From assembly GCF_001039355.2 (NCBI RefSeq), contig NW_019775472.1, positions 273,641 through 337,640 on the forward strand: DNA of 64,000 nt, written 5' to 3'. Below the pieces are notes generated by a model. That model saw only the letters and a list, made by a program, of their open reading frames with translations, was not told where the DNA came from and did not search any database. Shown here one piece after another: positions 49,090-61,471 of this stretch; position 1 is the stretch's first letter, and every line of letters starts with the position of its first letter. The position numbers and the translations under genes were made by a program. This DNA comes from Lingula anatina. Taxonomy: Eukaryota > Brachiopoda > Lingulata > Lingulida > Lingulidae.

Positions 49090-49272
49090 TAAAATTGGGG
49101 TCATTTGACTCTCTAGTCAGAGTCCAGCACCCCTTGACCCTCATGGAGTTTATTTGACTCCTATATAAGGGTCAAATTACCCCACTACCAGAGCTTTAGA
49201 CTCTCTTATCAGAGTCAATCACTCCCTGGCTCTCATGGAGTCAATCTGACTCTAAACTCAGAGTCAAATTAA
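49090..49272. repeat. GACTCT/AGAGTC mixed direct-inverted repeat
   Basis: Two ~95-bp degenerate copies with CTC(T)A-TCAGAGTC, CCCT(T)G-C-CTCATGGAGT and TTTGACTC or ATCTGACTC motifs; each folds through GACTCT...AGAGTC. An AAT microsatellite follows at 49410-49442. Confidence 0.6.
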
Positions 49273-49409
49273 TAGGCAGTTTCTCTCCCTTTGGATTTTA
49301 AGCACTTTCCCCCTATCAACATGAGTAGTCATCAAGCTTTAGTTATTAAACTTTATTTTTTGCAGTCTCCTACAATTCACGTCGATCAAAGTAAACAAAA
49401 GTTTTCTAA

Positions 49410-49442
<33 letters not shown>

Positions 49443-49499
49443 TCACCACAAAAACTGTTTACAAATGCACATAAAAACCTAAACTACACAGATAAACTA

Positions 49500-50468
49500 A
49501 TATAATAGTAATTAAAACTAAAATTAAAAGATACAAGTTAACCAGAATAGTCTTTAAATAAAAAGTTTTTAGATTCTTTTTAAAACAATGATAAGAGTCA
49601 TAAAAAGGCACATTTGATTTGTTAATAAAATTGGACCATTAAATTAGTGCAGCAGTGCCTAAATTCCTTCGACCATATGTTTTAAGAGTCCCTCTTGAAT
49701 CATTTCATTAAAGTAGAAATGGCCACTGTATCGAAGAGGTCTAATGGGTGTTTAAAGTCAGGCCTGTAGCCAGCAATTTCAAAAGGGGGGTTCTTTTTCT
49801 GAAAAAGTGGACCTTTTTCCATAAAAAACTTCATGAACCTAGATCGAATTTTACCCAGAGTGGACCTTTTCCCACCAAAAGGGGCGGTTCTTTCGAACCC
49901 ACCGAACACCCCTTTGGCTACGGGCCTGAAAGTTCTAGTATATAGTTCATGTAAAATGGACCCTTCATGTAAAAACCTTTATAAATTTTAAAATTCAAGA
50001 GTAATATCCTATAGACAATTCCTTGAGACACGAGTAGCCAATGAAGATCACGGAGAACAGGGGTGTAAGGTCCGATTTCTGAGTTTTACGGAGGAGATGA
50101 GCTGCTAAATTCTGAAAAGACTGAGGTTGTTCTATCTTATAATAAGGTATTACAAAAAAAAAGGCTATTGCAATAATCGAGTCTAGAAGTCACAAATGCA
50201 TGAACGAGTAGCTCTGTTTGCTTGCTGTCAATAAGATGAAGAATCTTAAATATTCGTTGCAGATTAAATATGTTGATTTACGCATGTTGTAAATGTGTGA
50301 TGTCATGTCACATTTGTTGTTAAAAACTACACCCAGGTTTCTATTTCCTGTGCTTGTTTTGATAACAGAATCTCCAACTTTGACACTATCTAGTACGGTG
50401 CTGGTCTTTGGAAAACTTAGAGTTGAAGGGACCAATTTAGTTTTATCAGCTTTAAAGATTAAGAACAT
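49500..50468 (-). pseudogene. Non-LTR retrotransposon (LINE) reverse transcriptase C-terminus, decayed
   Basis: Minus-strand translation gives VKVGDSVIKTSTGNRNLGVV then FNNKCDMTSHI, and in a shifted frame HAFVTSRLDYCNS, QSFQNLAAHLLRKTQKSD and, beyond it, DLHWLLVSQGIVYRILL. These match the conserved C-terminal run of animal LINE reverse transcriptases (NLGV-FD, VTSRLDYCNSLL, LHWLPV--RI-YKI). A long T run and stops break the frame. A hairpin element at 49759-49928 is inserted inside it. Confidence 0.75.
49759..49928. mobile_element. CAGGCC(T/C)GTAGCC MITE inserted in the LINE relic
   Basis: 170 bp, ends CAGGCCTGTAGCC and CAGGCCCGTAGCC (inverted), flanked by AAAGT (49754-49758, 49929-49933). 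The interior has GGACCTTTT twice, as GTGGACCTTTTTCC and GTGGACCTTTTCCC. A partial relative (AGGCCTGTGATCAGAAATTT) is at 53859. The 5-bp duplication matches the element at 35085. Confidence 0.85.
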
Positions 50469-50479
50469 GTAGTTGGACT

Positions 50480-53400
50480 TGAGCCAAGATCTAAGTTCAC
50501 AAAAGCCGCTTTACATCTTAGTGCCAATTAAGGCGCACAGGCATCTACTTCGCATAAATTAAGATATGACAATACACATTTAGCACATTGTTTGATTATT
50601 TCCCGTAGAAACCAGAGAGCATCGCCGTCAATGTTCATTTGAAAAACGGATAAAAATCTCAAAATAGGCCACATATTTTCTTTATCATATTCCCTTTTAA
50701 CACATACTCCTTATCAAGCACCCGGTAGTGTCATCTTCGGAGTAATCAGGGCCATATTTTGTACCCAGTAGAAATGTAATCTGCCACAGAATGCAATTAC
50801 TTGTGATCTATTATACGGCTGAATCTATGGTCCACAGCTTCATTGGACCAGTTGATCAATTCTTCTCGGCTTCGGTGTCACGCTATAACCACTCAGTGGA
50901 ATTGGTTTTGCCATGTCTCTAAGAAATCGTCGCTCGAAAGGGTGTGAATTCAACTCGAGGACTATGTGAAAACCAAAGTGTTATCCGCTTTTTCCGGACA
51001 GCAGATCTAGCAGTAGGCACTTCTGTGACTGGAAAAGCGCCATGAAAGTGAATACATGGCAAATTTAATGTCAAGGTGTATGACGTGCAATAATTCACAT
51101 GCTTGATGTAAACCGTGTTTTTATATATCACGATAAAGCTGGGTTTTAGGAATAGGCATGCATGCATGCAAGTGGGAACGTCACTGTATATCAGGCAACA
51201 TACCTTTTCCAGCACCATTAATTAAAGCCACATATATGACATCAGCACAAATGTAAAAACTGAACTTTTCTGTGGACGTAAGGAATCAAGGATGCTTGAA
51301 AGTGTAATTTTCTGCGCCGATATCAATAAATAGCTGGATGGATGAGAGGGGATTGAACCTGCAAAACATATTCTTTCAATAAAATTTATATTTTGTCGGA
51401 CGCTTAATATCCTGATTAAGCAAAGGGAAGTTGGGGTTAAGACGACACCATACTACAGGTCTTTAAGGGGGTGGACATTGTAAGTGTGTTCTCTCTGGTA
51501 TCGGGGGTCTCTTAAATAGTATACATAATTAAAGAATTAAATTTAAGCAGTGCGATTCAATAATTTTGTAGCAGACTACTAGAGCGCTCCGTGGTGAGTA
51601 GTAAGTATGTTACATGCTCCCAACCGTTTGATTTAAATTATACCCAAGGCGTTAGAAGCTGTTAAGAAATACTCAGAGATTAAGCGGAGCCCAAAGAAAT
51701 CGGTTGCTTGAATTGAACATTGTCAGCTAGGCGCGTTGTGACCACTTTTTAGAAATGTGCTTGTACTGTCTTTCCTTGTGCACCGTTTTCGTTTAGAAAA
51801 GAAGGAAGAGTAACACAAGAATAAGTTTGAGTGACACCTGATAGGAATACATAAAACTAGTAGATTAGTTTACTTTCACCTTGGCCGAAAGTAACCTCAA
51901 TAGTTATATTACAGGTGGTTTGTAAGGTGTTCATATCCTTGTTATTGAATGAGGCATGAACATGTGTTATGACCGCCCATTCAGCATGATGAGACAATAA
52001 GGCCTCTGGCTTCAGAATCTTCCAATTTGTTTATCTTGTAGGTTGGTCGCCTTTCATTGGTGAAGTAAGTTAAATATACAGCTAGCTATATCTCTGGTTG
52101 TTAATGAATGTTCTGACGTGTTGTTAGCTTGACCATGTTTTCTCCTTATTGCTTCCGTATTTTCGATGAAGGTGAATAAGACATATTAAATGCTTACCAT
52201 TTCTGTTAATGTGATAATCTTACCTTTCAGTTATGAAAGGTTTCGAAGAATTAGTAGATTAGATTTTATTGTAGCTGTTTTGACTACGGCATCATTTTTG
52301 ATAAAAAATATATTTGCAATATGCAGGTTGTTATTTCGCACATGCGTTCTCAATAAAATGTTTTTTTTACACTTACGCTAATAAGCATCATATTATTAAG
52401 TAAAGAACGGTACATAAGGTACATTCCTCGCCCCTTCACAACATTAAACTAATTTTAAAAACTATTTTTGAATAAAAATGTGGGTGGACAAATGACATGG
52501 TTGGCTTGTTTGCAAATAAATTCACGAGAACTTTGCAAAACTTGGCATTATATAATCTGTTTAGTTTTTTCTATAAAATTAAGAAAATTAATTAATATAA
52601 CAAACAATTTTTCTATGGGCTTTCCCCCAGAGTTTTGCATAATATAATCATTCAATTTGGCTGCTACGTTCCAAAAAATCTTCACCTTTTCTTGACATTT
52701 CAGGGTTTTGCGCGTTTTCTTATCTTATTATTGTCTTTTTAAAATAAATTAGTCCTGCTTAAATGCTAACCTTAATTGATGTTTAATTTGTTCTCAATAT
52801 AGTTGTCCCAATGTTAGTACTGCATATAATAAAAGGCATGGTCGTAAGAAAAAGCATTATTTTTGTCTTTTACATTAAGTAATAATCGCAAGGTTTTAGC
52901 ACGTACGAGAACATCTCGTGGCGGAAGCGAACACAATGGGCCGTTAAGTGTCTGAAATGATCTGAAACAATTCAATAAAAGACTGACGGTTTTTGCTTTG
53001 AACCCACCGTCGCCTGTTGGACGCGTTTTGCGCAAAGGTCCTGCTGAGTGTTTCAATACGCCAGCAATGTCACAATAGCCTGTGCGTGACTTCTAAATGC
53101 ATCACCGGCTTAACAAGCGTACGTTTAATTGATGGTATTTTATAACGTCAATTGTAATGATGATGACTTCAGGGTTCTGTTTCTATAACTCAGTCCGTCT
53201 CCTCAGTCTGCGTCGCCAGATTGCTTTGCAGAGCACAGCGGTAGCTGTTTTTAGCGCATGCAATTGAGACTTATGCTTTTACATGTGAAATAAAAAAAGA
53301 TGACTCATTCCAAAAATGATCGACAAACGTGAAGTATTTTTATATAACAGAATTACAAAGAAAGCAACACGAACAAACTGTTCAATCTTTTGATCAGACA

Positions 53401-53850
53401 CATTCCGCAACCGCCCACTTCAGAAGGATTTCTATGGCATGTCCATAAATTCTCAGCATATATATACTTAGCTAGAATGATACCGAAACCAGTGACAGAA
53501 ACTCCACGCAGAGCTGCTACATGTACCTACATATCTGGCTTGTACTCATGAAGATACGATTTCCTCTCTACTTATTTTCATGTATTCTGTTAATTAGTTT
53601 TCTCTTTATCATCATGTTACCAAGATAGCGCGATGAAAGGTAAAATTATACATTTATCCATTTCGATGCATTTTAAGTAATGTTATGATGAACAACTCAC
53701 AGTTTATAAATGCTACCCAAGTTAACTTTCACGGAGACTTCAAAATAATTCTGAACCCCTACCCACACTATGAGCTTTATAGAATACTTACTCCCAAGTG
53801 TGCGCCATACAGAATACTTGGATGGGAGATTGAATGGGTTCCACGAAGTC
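50480..53850. other. Gene-free 3.4 kb
   Basis: AT-rich, ORFs under 100 codons without motifs. GCATGCATGCATGCA near 51157 is simple sequence. No transposon termini recognised. Confidence 0.4.
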
Positions 53851-54065
53851 AGTCATAATAGGCCTGTGATCAGAAATTTCAAAGGGTGCTTTTTTTTTTA
53901 CTTTTGTGAGTAAGCGTCTGTTTGTGTGTGTGTGTGTGAAAAGGTGGATCCTTGGATCCTTTAACACCTTTAATTTACCCAATTTGAAAAATGGCATATA
54001 ATCTAGATTAAATATCCAGTCGTAGCAGACCTTTAACGGCCCCTAATACCCAATCCCACAAACCT

Positions 54066-54289
54066 CTAAGGGCGCATCCCCATAGATTTTAAATCGATCT
54101 ATCCCCGTGGGGAGTCTCACTAGATTACTGTCAGATAATCCGGCTTAAATGTCCGTCCCGCCTACTACAAGCTCTAAGGGGGTAATTAACTTCCGTGCCC
54201 GCTCGGCTGACAGCTATTTAGCGTGAACCCCCAGGAAGTTAGGTCCATCTAGTTGGATCGATCTAATCTCTGGGAATGGGGTCTAAAGC
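54066..54289. mobile_element. Harbinger-like GATCGA MITE
   Basis: Ends GGGCGCATCCCCATAGATT and GACCCCATTCCCAGAGATT (inverted), in TAA-like flanks. Interior: GGGGAGTCTCACTAGATTAC, CGCCTAC, AGGGGGTAATTAACTT, GCTCGGCTGACAGC, as in 36505-36729. Confidence 0.8.
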
Positions 54290-54299
54290 ATGCAAGAAG

Positions 54300-55933
54300 T
54301 ATTGTAGTCCTACCTTATCACAGGCATCTTCAATTAAAAGCATCTAACGGGCAAGAGTTTTAACGCGTCAAATACATTTTAAAAAAACGTGTTTTGAAAA
54401 TAATATACCATCTCAAATTGTACATATGATATATCAAGTTCATTTGGAACTTTTATGAGCGTTAAGATTGACCTATCCGTCATTGCCTAAATTTCCGTGT
54501 TCGCCATATTTCCTTTGTTTAATTATCATTGATACCTGTATGATTGACTCCACTGATATGTCTAGTTAAAGGAAACCCCCGCGTACTCTTTTGGATGTAA
54601 AATAGCATGTATGGTTGGAACCCACCAAAAGACAATGAAAGTACATAAAGACAATATATCAACTTTCCAGCAAATGCATTTGTTGTAAATGCAAAAAAAA
54701 AAAAAAAATCCATTTGGTAACTTGCAGTTATGGATTATGCTACCACTCTCGCCCAAAAATGCCCATTTAAATTACGTATTGTTTCTTTACCAGGTTTCCA
54801 AAAATACGTACTCTGTCGCAAACAAATCAGTAAGTGTGGCGGTCCAGTTTGCGTGTCTTAATTTATTTGAATTGACAAATGGGGGCACATGCACAATACA
54901 TAACAGGAAGGAAGCACGTTTTTGTTCATGTGTGTATGGGCAGGGGCGTTAACCTTTCAGAAAAAATGCAACTGCAACAAATACCGACCGGAGGGGGGGG
55001 GGCATCAAAATTGTGCTGTTGAAATTGGTGGTCTTGGCTCGCGTACGTAAGCAGGGCGCAATATATCTGTGTTCATTGGACTGAATTCTGTATGGCTATG
55101 GCAATGCTAAAGGGAAAGCCCCGTACATCAAACCTTCACGTATATCAAGTTCTTAAGATTTCCTTATAAACTTTTCAATACGCAGCAGTGCGCTCAAAAT
55201 TGCGATTTTTTTTCGATTACTTTGACTTGTGTATATGTGTGATACCACATGCAGCTTATAGAAAACAAATGCAGCGCATACATTGCGTGGTGAGGTACAT
55301 ATCAGTTGCGTTTGTTATCGAAACAATTTTTAAATGTAAATACCTGGGTATGCAGTGCGCATAGCATGCCGATGTATTAAAAAGGCTGCTGCTTCCCGCT
55401 TTTTTCATCATCAGTGCAGATTCCATAGCGTGATCTTAAGCCTTTGCGGCGTAGATCTGTTATCTTCGGGGAGTCTGTTCACCCAGGCGTCTATAAGAGC
55501 CATCAAATTTATTCTTAATCTCGAGTGTACCGGATGTAAGACTATAGTATGCTATTTGTACCCTACATGTTCGTATATTATAAGACGCAAACAAAAACAA
55601 TGAGCTGCCGGATCGGAGCATACTGTATGTACGTTTCTCCGTGCAATACATGTACAACTTCCCATTCGCTAATTAAGAAACGTAAATATGTGACAGAGCC
55701 CTAAAAATAAGATAACGAAATCGAATATTTTCTTTTTTTTTTTTCATTTTTTAAAAATTTTTATCGCTTTCAATACAACGCAATTTGTTTCTACCCTGCC
55801 TATAAAGTTCAAATCATTTAAGAACATTGGGTTTAAAAGTACAGTTTATTAATTCAGGTTTATCATACGTTAGTTTTCAAACGTAAAAATTCTGATCGGC
55901 CGACCAGGTCATATGCTGCATATATAACAAAAA

Positions 55934-55968
<35 letters not shown>

Positions 55969-57700
55969 ATACCAAAACTCCGCTTATTGGGTTCCTTAAT
56001 GTGTTTCTTCAACAACATTTGGGTAAACATGGATGAAGATGTAGTAGGTTTAGTACAACTTTATTGTTATCACACTAGGGAAAGTGTGCGTGCTTCAGAT
56101 ATATAATGCTTAATTACAAATGGGATTATTGTGTTGCGTATTAAACTACGCTTCTAATGAGAGGGCTGAATGTTATGGAGGCTGCAACTGCTGTGATTAT
56201 AAGGATCGTTTATTGGTTTTTAAGTATACGCAGAACTAAATTGTCATACCTTGTGCTATATATTTTGCTTTTAAAATAATACATTATGCAATGGGACGGT
56301 ATCTAATTTAGTAAATAATAAATGATAAGTTTTTTTCTCAAGATGCGTGGAGAATCTTAAGGGTAGCAATAATATGGATATCATAAAACATCCCCAACAT
56401 CCATTTGAAAAATTGTGCTGCACACGAAGCAAGCATTTTCGCTTAAACGATAATAAATCAGTATGCAAGACTCAAAGTACGATTTTTGCAACAAAACATC
56501 CGGCGAGCTTCCGCAAACGATTTTCCAGACCTTTTTGACATGGACTTTTTAATTATTTAAACCATCAACTTGACCCACTTGAAGTGCACGTCGCCCACTG
56601 AGCTGAATTTTTTCCCACCAGAATCACGTGCAGGGAATTTTTACCTCTCCTCAGCCTAAAAATGTTGAAATATCGATAATCAGATCCAGTCAGTTCAAGG
56701 TATTTGGAGCTCTTGAGACTCGACATAACCCGGAAGTCGATCAAATTAGAACAATCTTCCGGCAAAAACGTCTCATATGGTATAAATAATGCAAATTCCT
56801 GGGGAGATACCTGTTCTTCACGAAGTGATAAGTTGTTAAATGTGGGCGGGTATAAAATTTGCGGAAATATATTATGTCTAATTCAATGCTCCATTCCTGG
56901 GGAAAAATACAGCGTTTGGGGAACAAGTCTTGATATGCGTAACGCTAAGACGACTGGAAATATTTTCTGGTCATTTGAGAAGATTCTCGACTTCTGTGTA
57001 CAATAAATATAAATAAATAAATAAATAATACCCAGGCGCTTTTTCTATCAAAAGGCCACTCTAAGAATGCTGAAATAAAGTCATAATTTTCCGTTTGATC
57101 AAATACAACTACTTTTTTGAACAACCGTTATGCATCAAAAAGGGCAGTTTCGCAATATTTTGCGAACCCAATTCGGAATTGCTGTCGAAGAATAACTTCA
57201 GTGATGCTTAAAGATGCATACAATTTACACAGTCAATTTATAACTAAGAGAATTACCAAAAGGCATTGTATAATTTTACCTGAAAATGATGTTTGAACGG
57301 ATTTTTCTGCTAGCATTCTATGCTGTATGTCAATGGGCAGAAAAGTAGGTCATGAAAGTAAGTTAAATTTTTGACCAAAAATTTTAAGAAAGGAGCAGTC
57401 TAAAGCTCTTTTATGGCTGGTCGAGTTATCTATTCAGCTTATCCCTTCGCATGTCGAATTTATTTGACACGTATAAAAAACTAGAAGAAGCGGTTTGTAT
57501 GTGTTAATGGGAATCCACACTCCACCGATGCTCGATTCGTATGTACCTTTAATTGAAACAAGTAAACTGACCATAACGATTCACTACATAAATCTGGATT
57601 GTTCAAGTCGTTAATACGATTGTTCACATAGTAGATCACACTACCCCCTGTCAACGTATAGGTTTACACGAAATGTATCGTAGGCTGTCCAGAGTTAATT
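54300..57700. other. Gene-free 3.4 kb with AAAT microsatellites
   Basis: (AAAT)n at 55930-55970 and 57004-57030. A 100-codon plus-strand ORF at 56704-57006 has no signal peptide, known motif or splice support and is not called. Confidence 0.4.
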
Positions 57701-57831
57701 TATTGAGGGAGCAAACGCTTCCATAACGATTATATAACGTTTATATAACGTTATGGTAACAACATAAAACGTTCTGTGTTTGCCGGGTAGTCGTTTTCGT
57801 GATGCCTGCTTTGAGTATTTAACCTTGGCTT

Positions 57832-58250
57832 ATGCCCCTATTTCACACAGACCACGAACCCCACGAATGGCCAGGAATTGAAAATTTCAGGATTCGTGGT
57901 TGAATCGTAATCAGTTCGTGAAGTTCTCAACACATTCGTATATAATCGTAGTCAGTTATTGCAATTCTTGGTCAATCGGGAATTCGTGGCAAAAATTTTA
58001 AGCTGTTCAAAATTTTTGCCACGAACTCCCGATTCCAAAAAATCGTAGTGAATTTCTGGACAATATTCGTGCGATTTCAGCCTAATCCCACGAATATTCG
58101 TAACACTATCGCACCTGTATCGTAACTGAATCGTAGAGCGTGTCGATTTAGACCAGAAAATTGGCAAAATCTCAAGAATCCTCACGTATCCTGAAATTTG
58201 TCAATTCCTGGCGATTCGTGGGATTCGTGGTCTGTATGAAATAGGGGCAT
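57832..58250. mobile_element. ~420-bp foldback with ATTCGTGG repeats
   Basis: Left ATGCCCCTATTTCACACAGA, CCACGAA, CCCACGAATGGCCAGGAATT; right inverted: AATTCCTGGCGATTCGTGGG, ATTCGTGGTCTGTATGAAAT, AGGGGCAT. Inner stem pairs GGGAATTCGTGGCAAAAATT with its inverse near 58015. No coding capacity. Confidence 0.85.
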
Positions 58251-58254
58251 TAGT

Positions 58255-58855
58255 GAAGAGGTAGGTAGTGGACTCCGGGAAGTGGAGAGAAGGGTAGACT
58301 AGTGGACTCCGGTTTAGTGGAGAGAAGGGTAGTGAGCCCCCGGTTGGTTGGTAGATGGGTAGCTAACCTTGGGTTAGAATACAAATGGGTAGGCAACCCC
58401 GGGTTAGTGAAGAGATGAATAGTGGATCCCCGGTTAGTGGACAGATTGCTAGTGGACCTCCTGAGCTAGTGGAGATATTGGTAGTGGAATCCGGGTTGGT
58501 GGAGAAATGGATAGTGGAACCTAGGTTAGTGGACAGATGCCCTGTACCAGGGTGGCTGATTATATAGGGAAAAACGGACCCAGACCAAAATGATTGTCTA
58601 TTTATCTAGAGACATACATGTATCTGTGAATATCTGTGAAAATTAATCCGTCGACCTGGTAGAGGGTAGTGGACAGATGGGTAGTGGAAGTGAAACCTGG
58701 GTTAGTGGAGACATGGTTAGTGAACCCAGGGCTAGCGTACAGATTGTTAGTGGACCCTCCCCCCCCTCCCCCCGAGCTAGTGGAGAGATGGGTAGTGGAC
58801 CCCGGGTTGGTGGATAGATGGGTAGTGGACCCCTGGGTAGTGAAATGGATCCCGG
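58255..58855 (+). repeat. Degenerate ~37-bp minisatellite, interrupted
   Basis: Repeats of GTAGTGGACCCCGGGTTAGT followed by GGAGAGATGG with many changes. Between about 58548 and 58665 it is interrupted by a copy of the foldback family at 13798 (CCCTGTACCAGGGTGGCTGA, AAAATGATTGTCTATTTATC, CCTGGTAGAGGG). Open frames across it are translations of the repeat. Confidence 0.85.
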
Positions 58856-58859
58856 GGCA

Positions 58860-59960
58860 GCAGGGTGCTGCCTATGGCAATATAACCTGCTTTTCCATTA
58901 TGACAATTTCACTGCACGTAAAGTGCGATATTTGAACCGGTTGCGGGTAGCAAATATATCACCTTAAAGAACGCAAACACCCCATGTCTTTGAGGCATGC
59001 TGTAAGCATAAATTATGATTTTAGGAGGCTGCCTTTTCAGGTTTAAAATTGTTTAGGTAACCTATTAACCAATTATAAGCATTTTTTGTATTTTTACCCC
59101 CAGAAATTCTTTGAACAGTGGTATCATAGCTGTTTATTTTTTCAATGAACATTTGGGACTTTGCTTGAACTGGGACCGAAATCTATCAGTCATGAATGGT
59201 AACCGTTAGGTAAAGGAAATTGAATATTAAATTTTGAACTCGAATCTTAATTAGAGAATCTTAATTTGAGAATCTTAATTAGAGGTTTGGGGCATATGTA
59301 GTTACTGGAAATGTTGAGGACACGAATGACGTCAATACGAGTGCACAAAGGGGGGAAATGATTTTCAAGCGATCGAATACAGCACAAAGTTGATATCATG
59401 AATGCTTTAATTTACACTTCGGATAATCAATTGTAGTAGATTATCAAATATATGACATTCATCCATAACCCTATGTCACCTACCAGGGCATGGAAGTCTA
59501 ATTTGGATATTGTATGCGGCTTAAAAACTTATCGTTAATCGATGTTTCCCGAACGCCAGCAAATTTAAAATCCATCCAGGTTGACACTGAAAACACTGCC
59601 TCATTTAAATAAAATTCAAAGGGATCTAACAGTAAGACTGACTAGTTACTACCTATGTGCCTATGTACCTATGTTGCTGTCTATTCTCTCAACAAAATCC
59701 CTCGGTATCGGTTAATATAATCTTTGTGATTTCTTTGCCGTAATCAAATGCGTTCCCTCCACTTACACAGTAACTGAAAGACATTTGTTATGCCCAAAAC
59801 GCAATGCGTACTTAACCATCAAATGCAGAACTGTATGGCGCATTCAACGTCATTTCTACTCTAACACATTTCTGCACACGGGTTATGTTTTTTTCGTGAG
59901 AATGAGATTTTTTGCCTCTGTTCTCTCAAAGTTGGTATTTAAAACGAGTGCGTTTTGCAG
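58860..59960. other. Upstream of the SLC16-like fragment, no gene seen
   Basis: I find no exon coding the conserved DGGWGW-type N-terminal segment expected before the transporter exons. AATCTTAATTAGAG is repeated near 59245-59285. Confidence 0.4.
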
Positions 59961-60931
59961 GTGTTGGGTTTGCACTGTCTTACGGACCAAGCATTGGAGT
60001 GGTTGGACAGTGGTTTGAAAAACGCTGCGCGCTGGACAACGGAATCGCTGTGGCTGGGTCCAGTGTGGGTCAGTTTTTAACCCCACCTCAGGTCAGGTAA
60101 AGGTCCATCACACTTGACAGTGAAAATATATTATATGCGTATCATTTTGACCAGTTCCTGCATTGCTACATCCGAATTCAACACAGTAAGGATCAATTCA
60201 TTTGAACCGTGCAAGTCAAAAGATAAGAAAGGTAAACTAAAATGGACAACTTTCCTTGCCTTTATCATCGCTTTCTACTGGAAGAAATTATAGGAAAATT
60301 TACAACAGTTATTGGTTGTTCTGTTGACATAAAAGCCTGTCCAGGTTGAGCACGATTGAAAACAGTGTGTAAAAACGGTGTTTTGTGTTTAAAAAGAATC
60401 ATGTGACATATATAAATTGGATATATCCTTTCAGATTTTAAATAGACGAATATTCATTCCGGGGAGCATTTCTTATCCTTGGTGGTCTGTCTCTACACAT
60501 CACTGTAGCGGGAGCTTTGTACAGACCAATACAACGTGTGGACAGAAAATATACGTCAAGTGATACTAGTAGCCATTCTGTTGAGAAGACCACTCCGTGC
60601 GTTAAACAATTAAGCAGAGGAAATGCCCAGGTTGCGTATATACAGCATGACATGGAGAATTGTGAGAAGACACCGTCATACTTGACGTTTAAACTTTGGA
60701 AGTCAGAGACACGATCAAGATTTTCGGAAAGGAAAAATAAAGTTCCTATTTTTGATTTCAGTTTATTGTTTGATTTTGCATTTGTTTTGTTGTTTTTTAC
60801 AAGCATTTTGGGTCAGTTAAGTTATACTCAACAGTTCATATTTATGACAGCTGCTTCCAAAAGCATCGGGATCGTATCGATTGATGGCGTCCGCGGTGGT
60901 GGCGTCCATCGCAGGGGTTGGCGATCGAATT
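59961..60931 (+). pseudogene. SLC16 monocarboxylate-transporter-like fragment with two frame breaks
   Basis: Exon 59961-60091 (acceptor TTTTGCAG, donor CAG|GTCAGG) codes GVGFALSYGPSIGVVGQWFE, KRCALDNGIAVAGSSVGQF and LTPPQ, the third and fourth membrane segments of SLC16 proteins. Exon 60435-60931 codes SFRGAFLILGGLSLHITVAG then ALYRPIQ, a ~90-residue cytoplasmic loop, then FDFAFVLLFF and, after a frame change, VVASIAGVGDRIV. The first frame break is one extra base in TTTTAAAT near 60439; the second one extra base in GATGGCGTC near 60885. SLC16 members move lactate, other monocarboxylates or related solutes. N- and C-terminal exons are not seen, so this is a decaying fragment unless both breaks are assembly errors. 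Confidence 0.72.
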
Positions 60932-61283
60932 GTAAGAAGATCTGAAATCTTTTTGTAAAGTCAAAATTGAATTTGAACTTAACAGGTAAAACTTTCTTTT
61001 AGCAGACAGTGTTATCCGTTTTTTTCCCATTGAATCTACCGTGTTTATTGTATGTTCCGAATGGATACACCTGCATGTTATGGACCCATCTTTTTCTCTA
61101 GCTATTCCTTCCTTGACTGAGAATAGTCCTAGCTGAATATTTTGGTTATTAGATGATTTAATGTAAAAAGATCATACACACAAATCTTTGGTTTAGCAGT
61201 TGATTTATAAATTTAAAGGCAAAACCATTTGAAAAATAAAGATTCAAATGTTTCAGGAATGATAGCGGACACAGTTGGAAACT

Positions 61284-61471
61284 ATGTCTAGATTTACCGT
61301 ATTTGCAAAGCTGCATTGTTCGTGGCTTACTGTCTTGACTTTCTATTAGTACGTACTTTGCACAGAAGAAAGACAGTTGTCTAGATTTACCGTATTTGCG
61401 GAGCTGCATTGTTCGTGGCTTCCTGTCTTGACTTTCTATTAGTACGTACTTTGCACAGACGAAAGACAATT
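61284..61471. repeat. Two-copy 92-bp tandem duplication
   Basis: GTCTAGATTTACCGTATTTG, GCTGCATTGTTCGTGGCTT and CTATTAGTACGTACTTTGCA occur twice at a spacing of ~92 bp with few differences. Confidence 0.85.

Noticed and set aside
58385-58935. ORFs rich in VDPGLVDRW-type repeats
   Set aside because: Direct translation of the GTAGTGGACCCC minisatellite.
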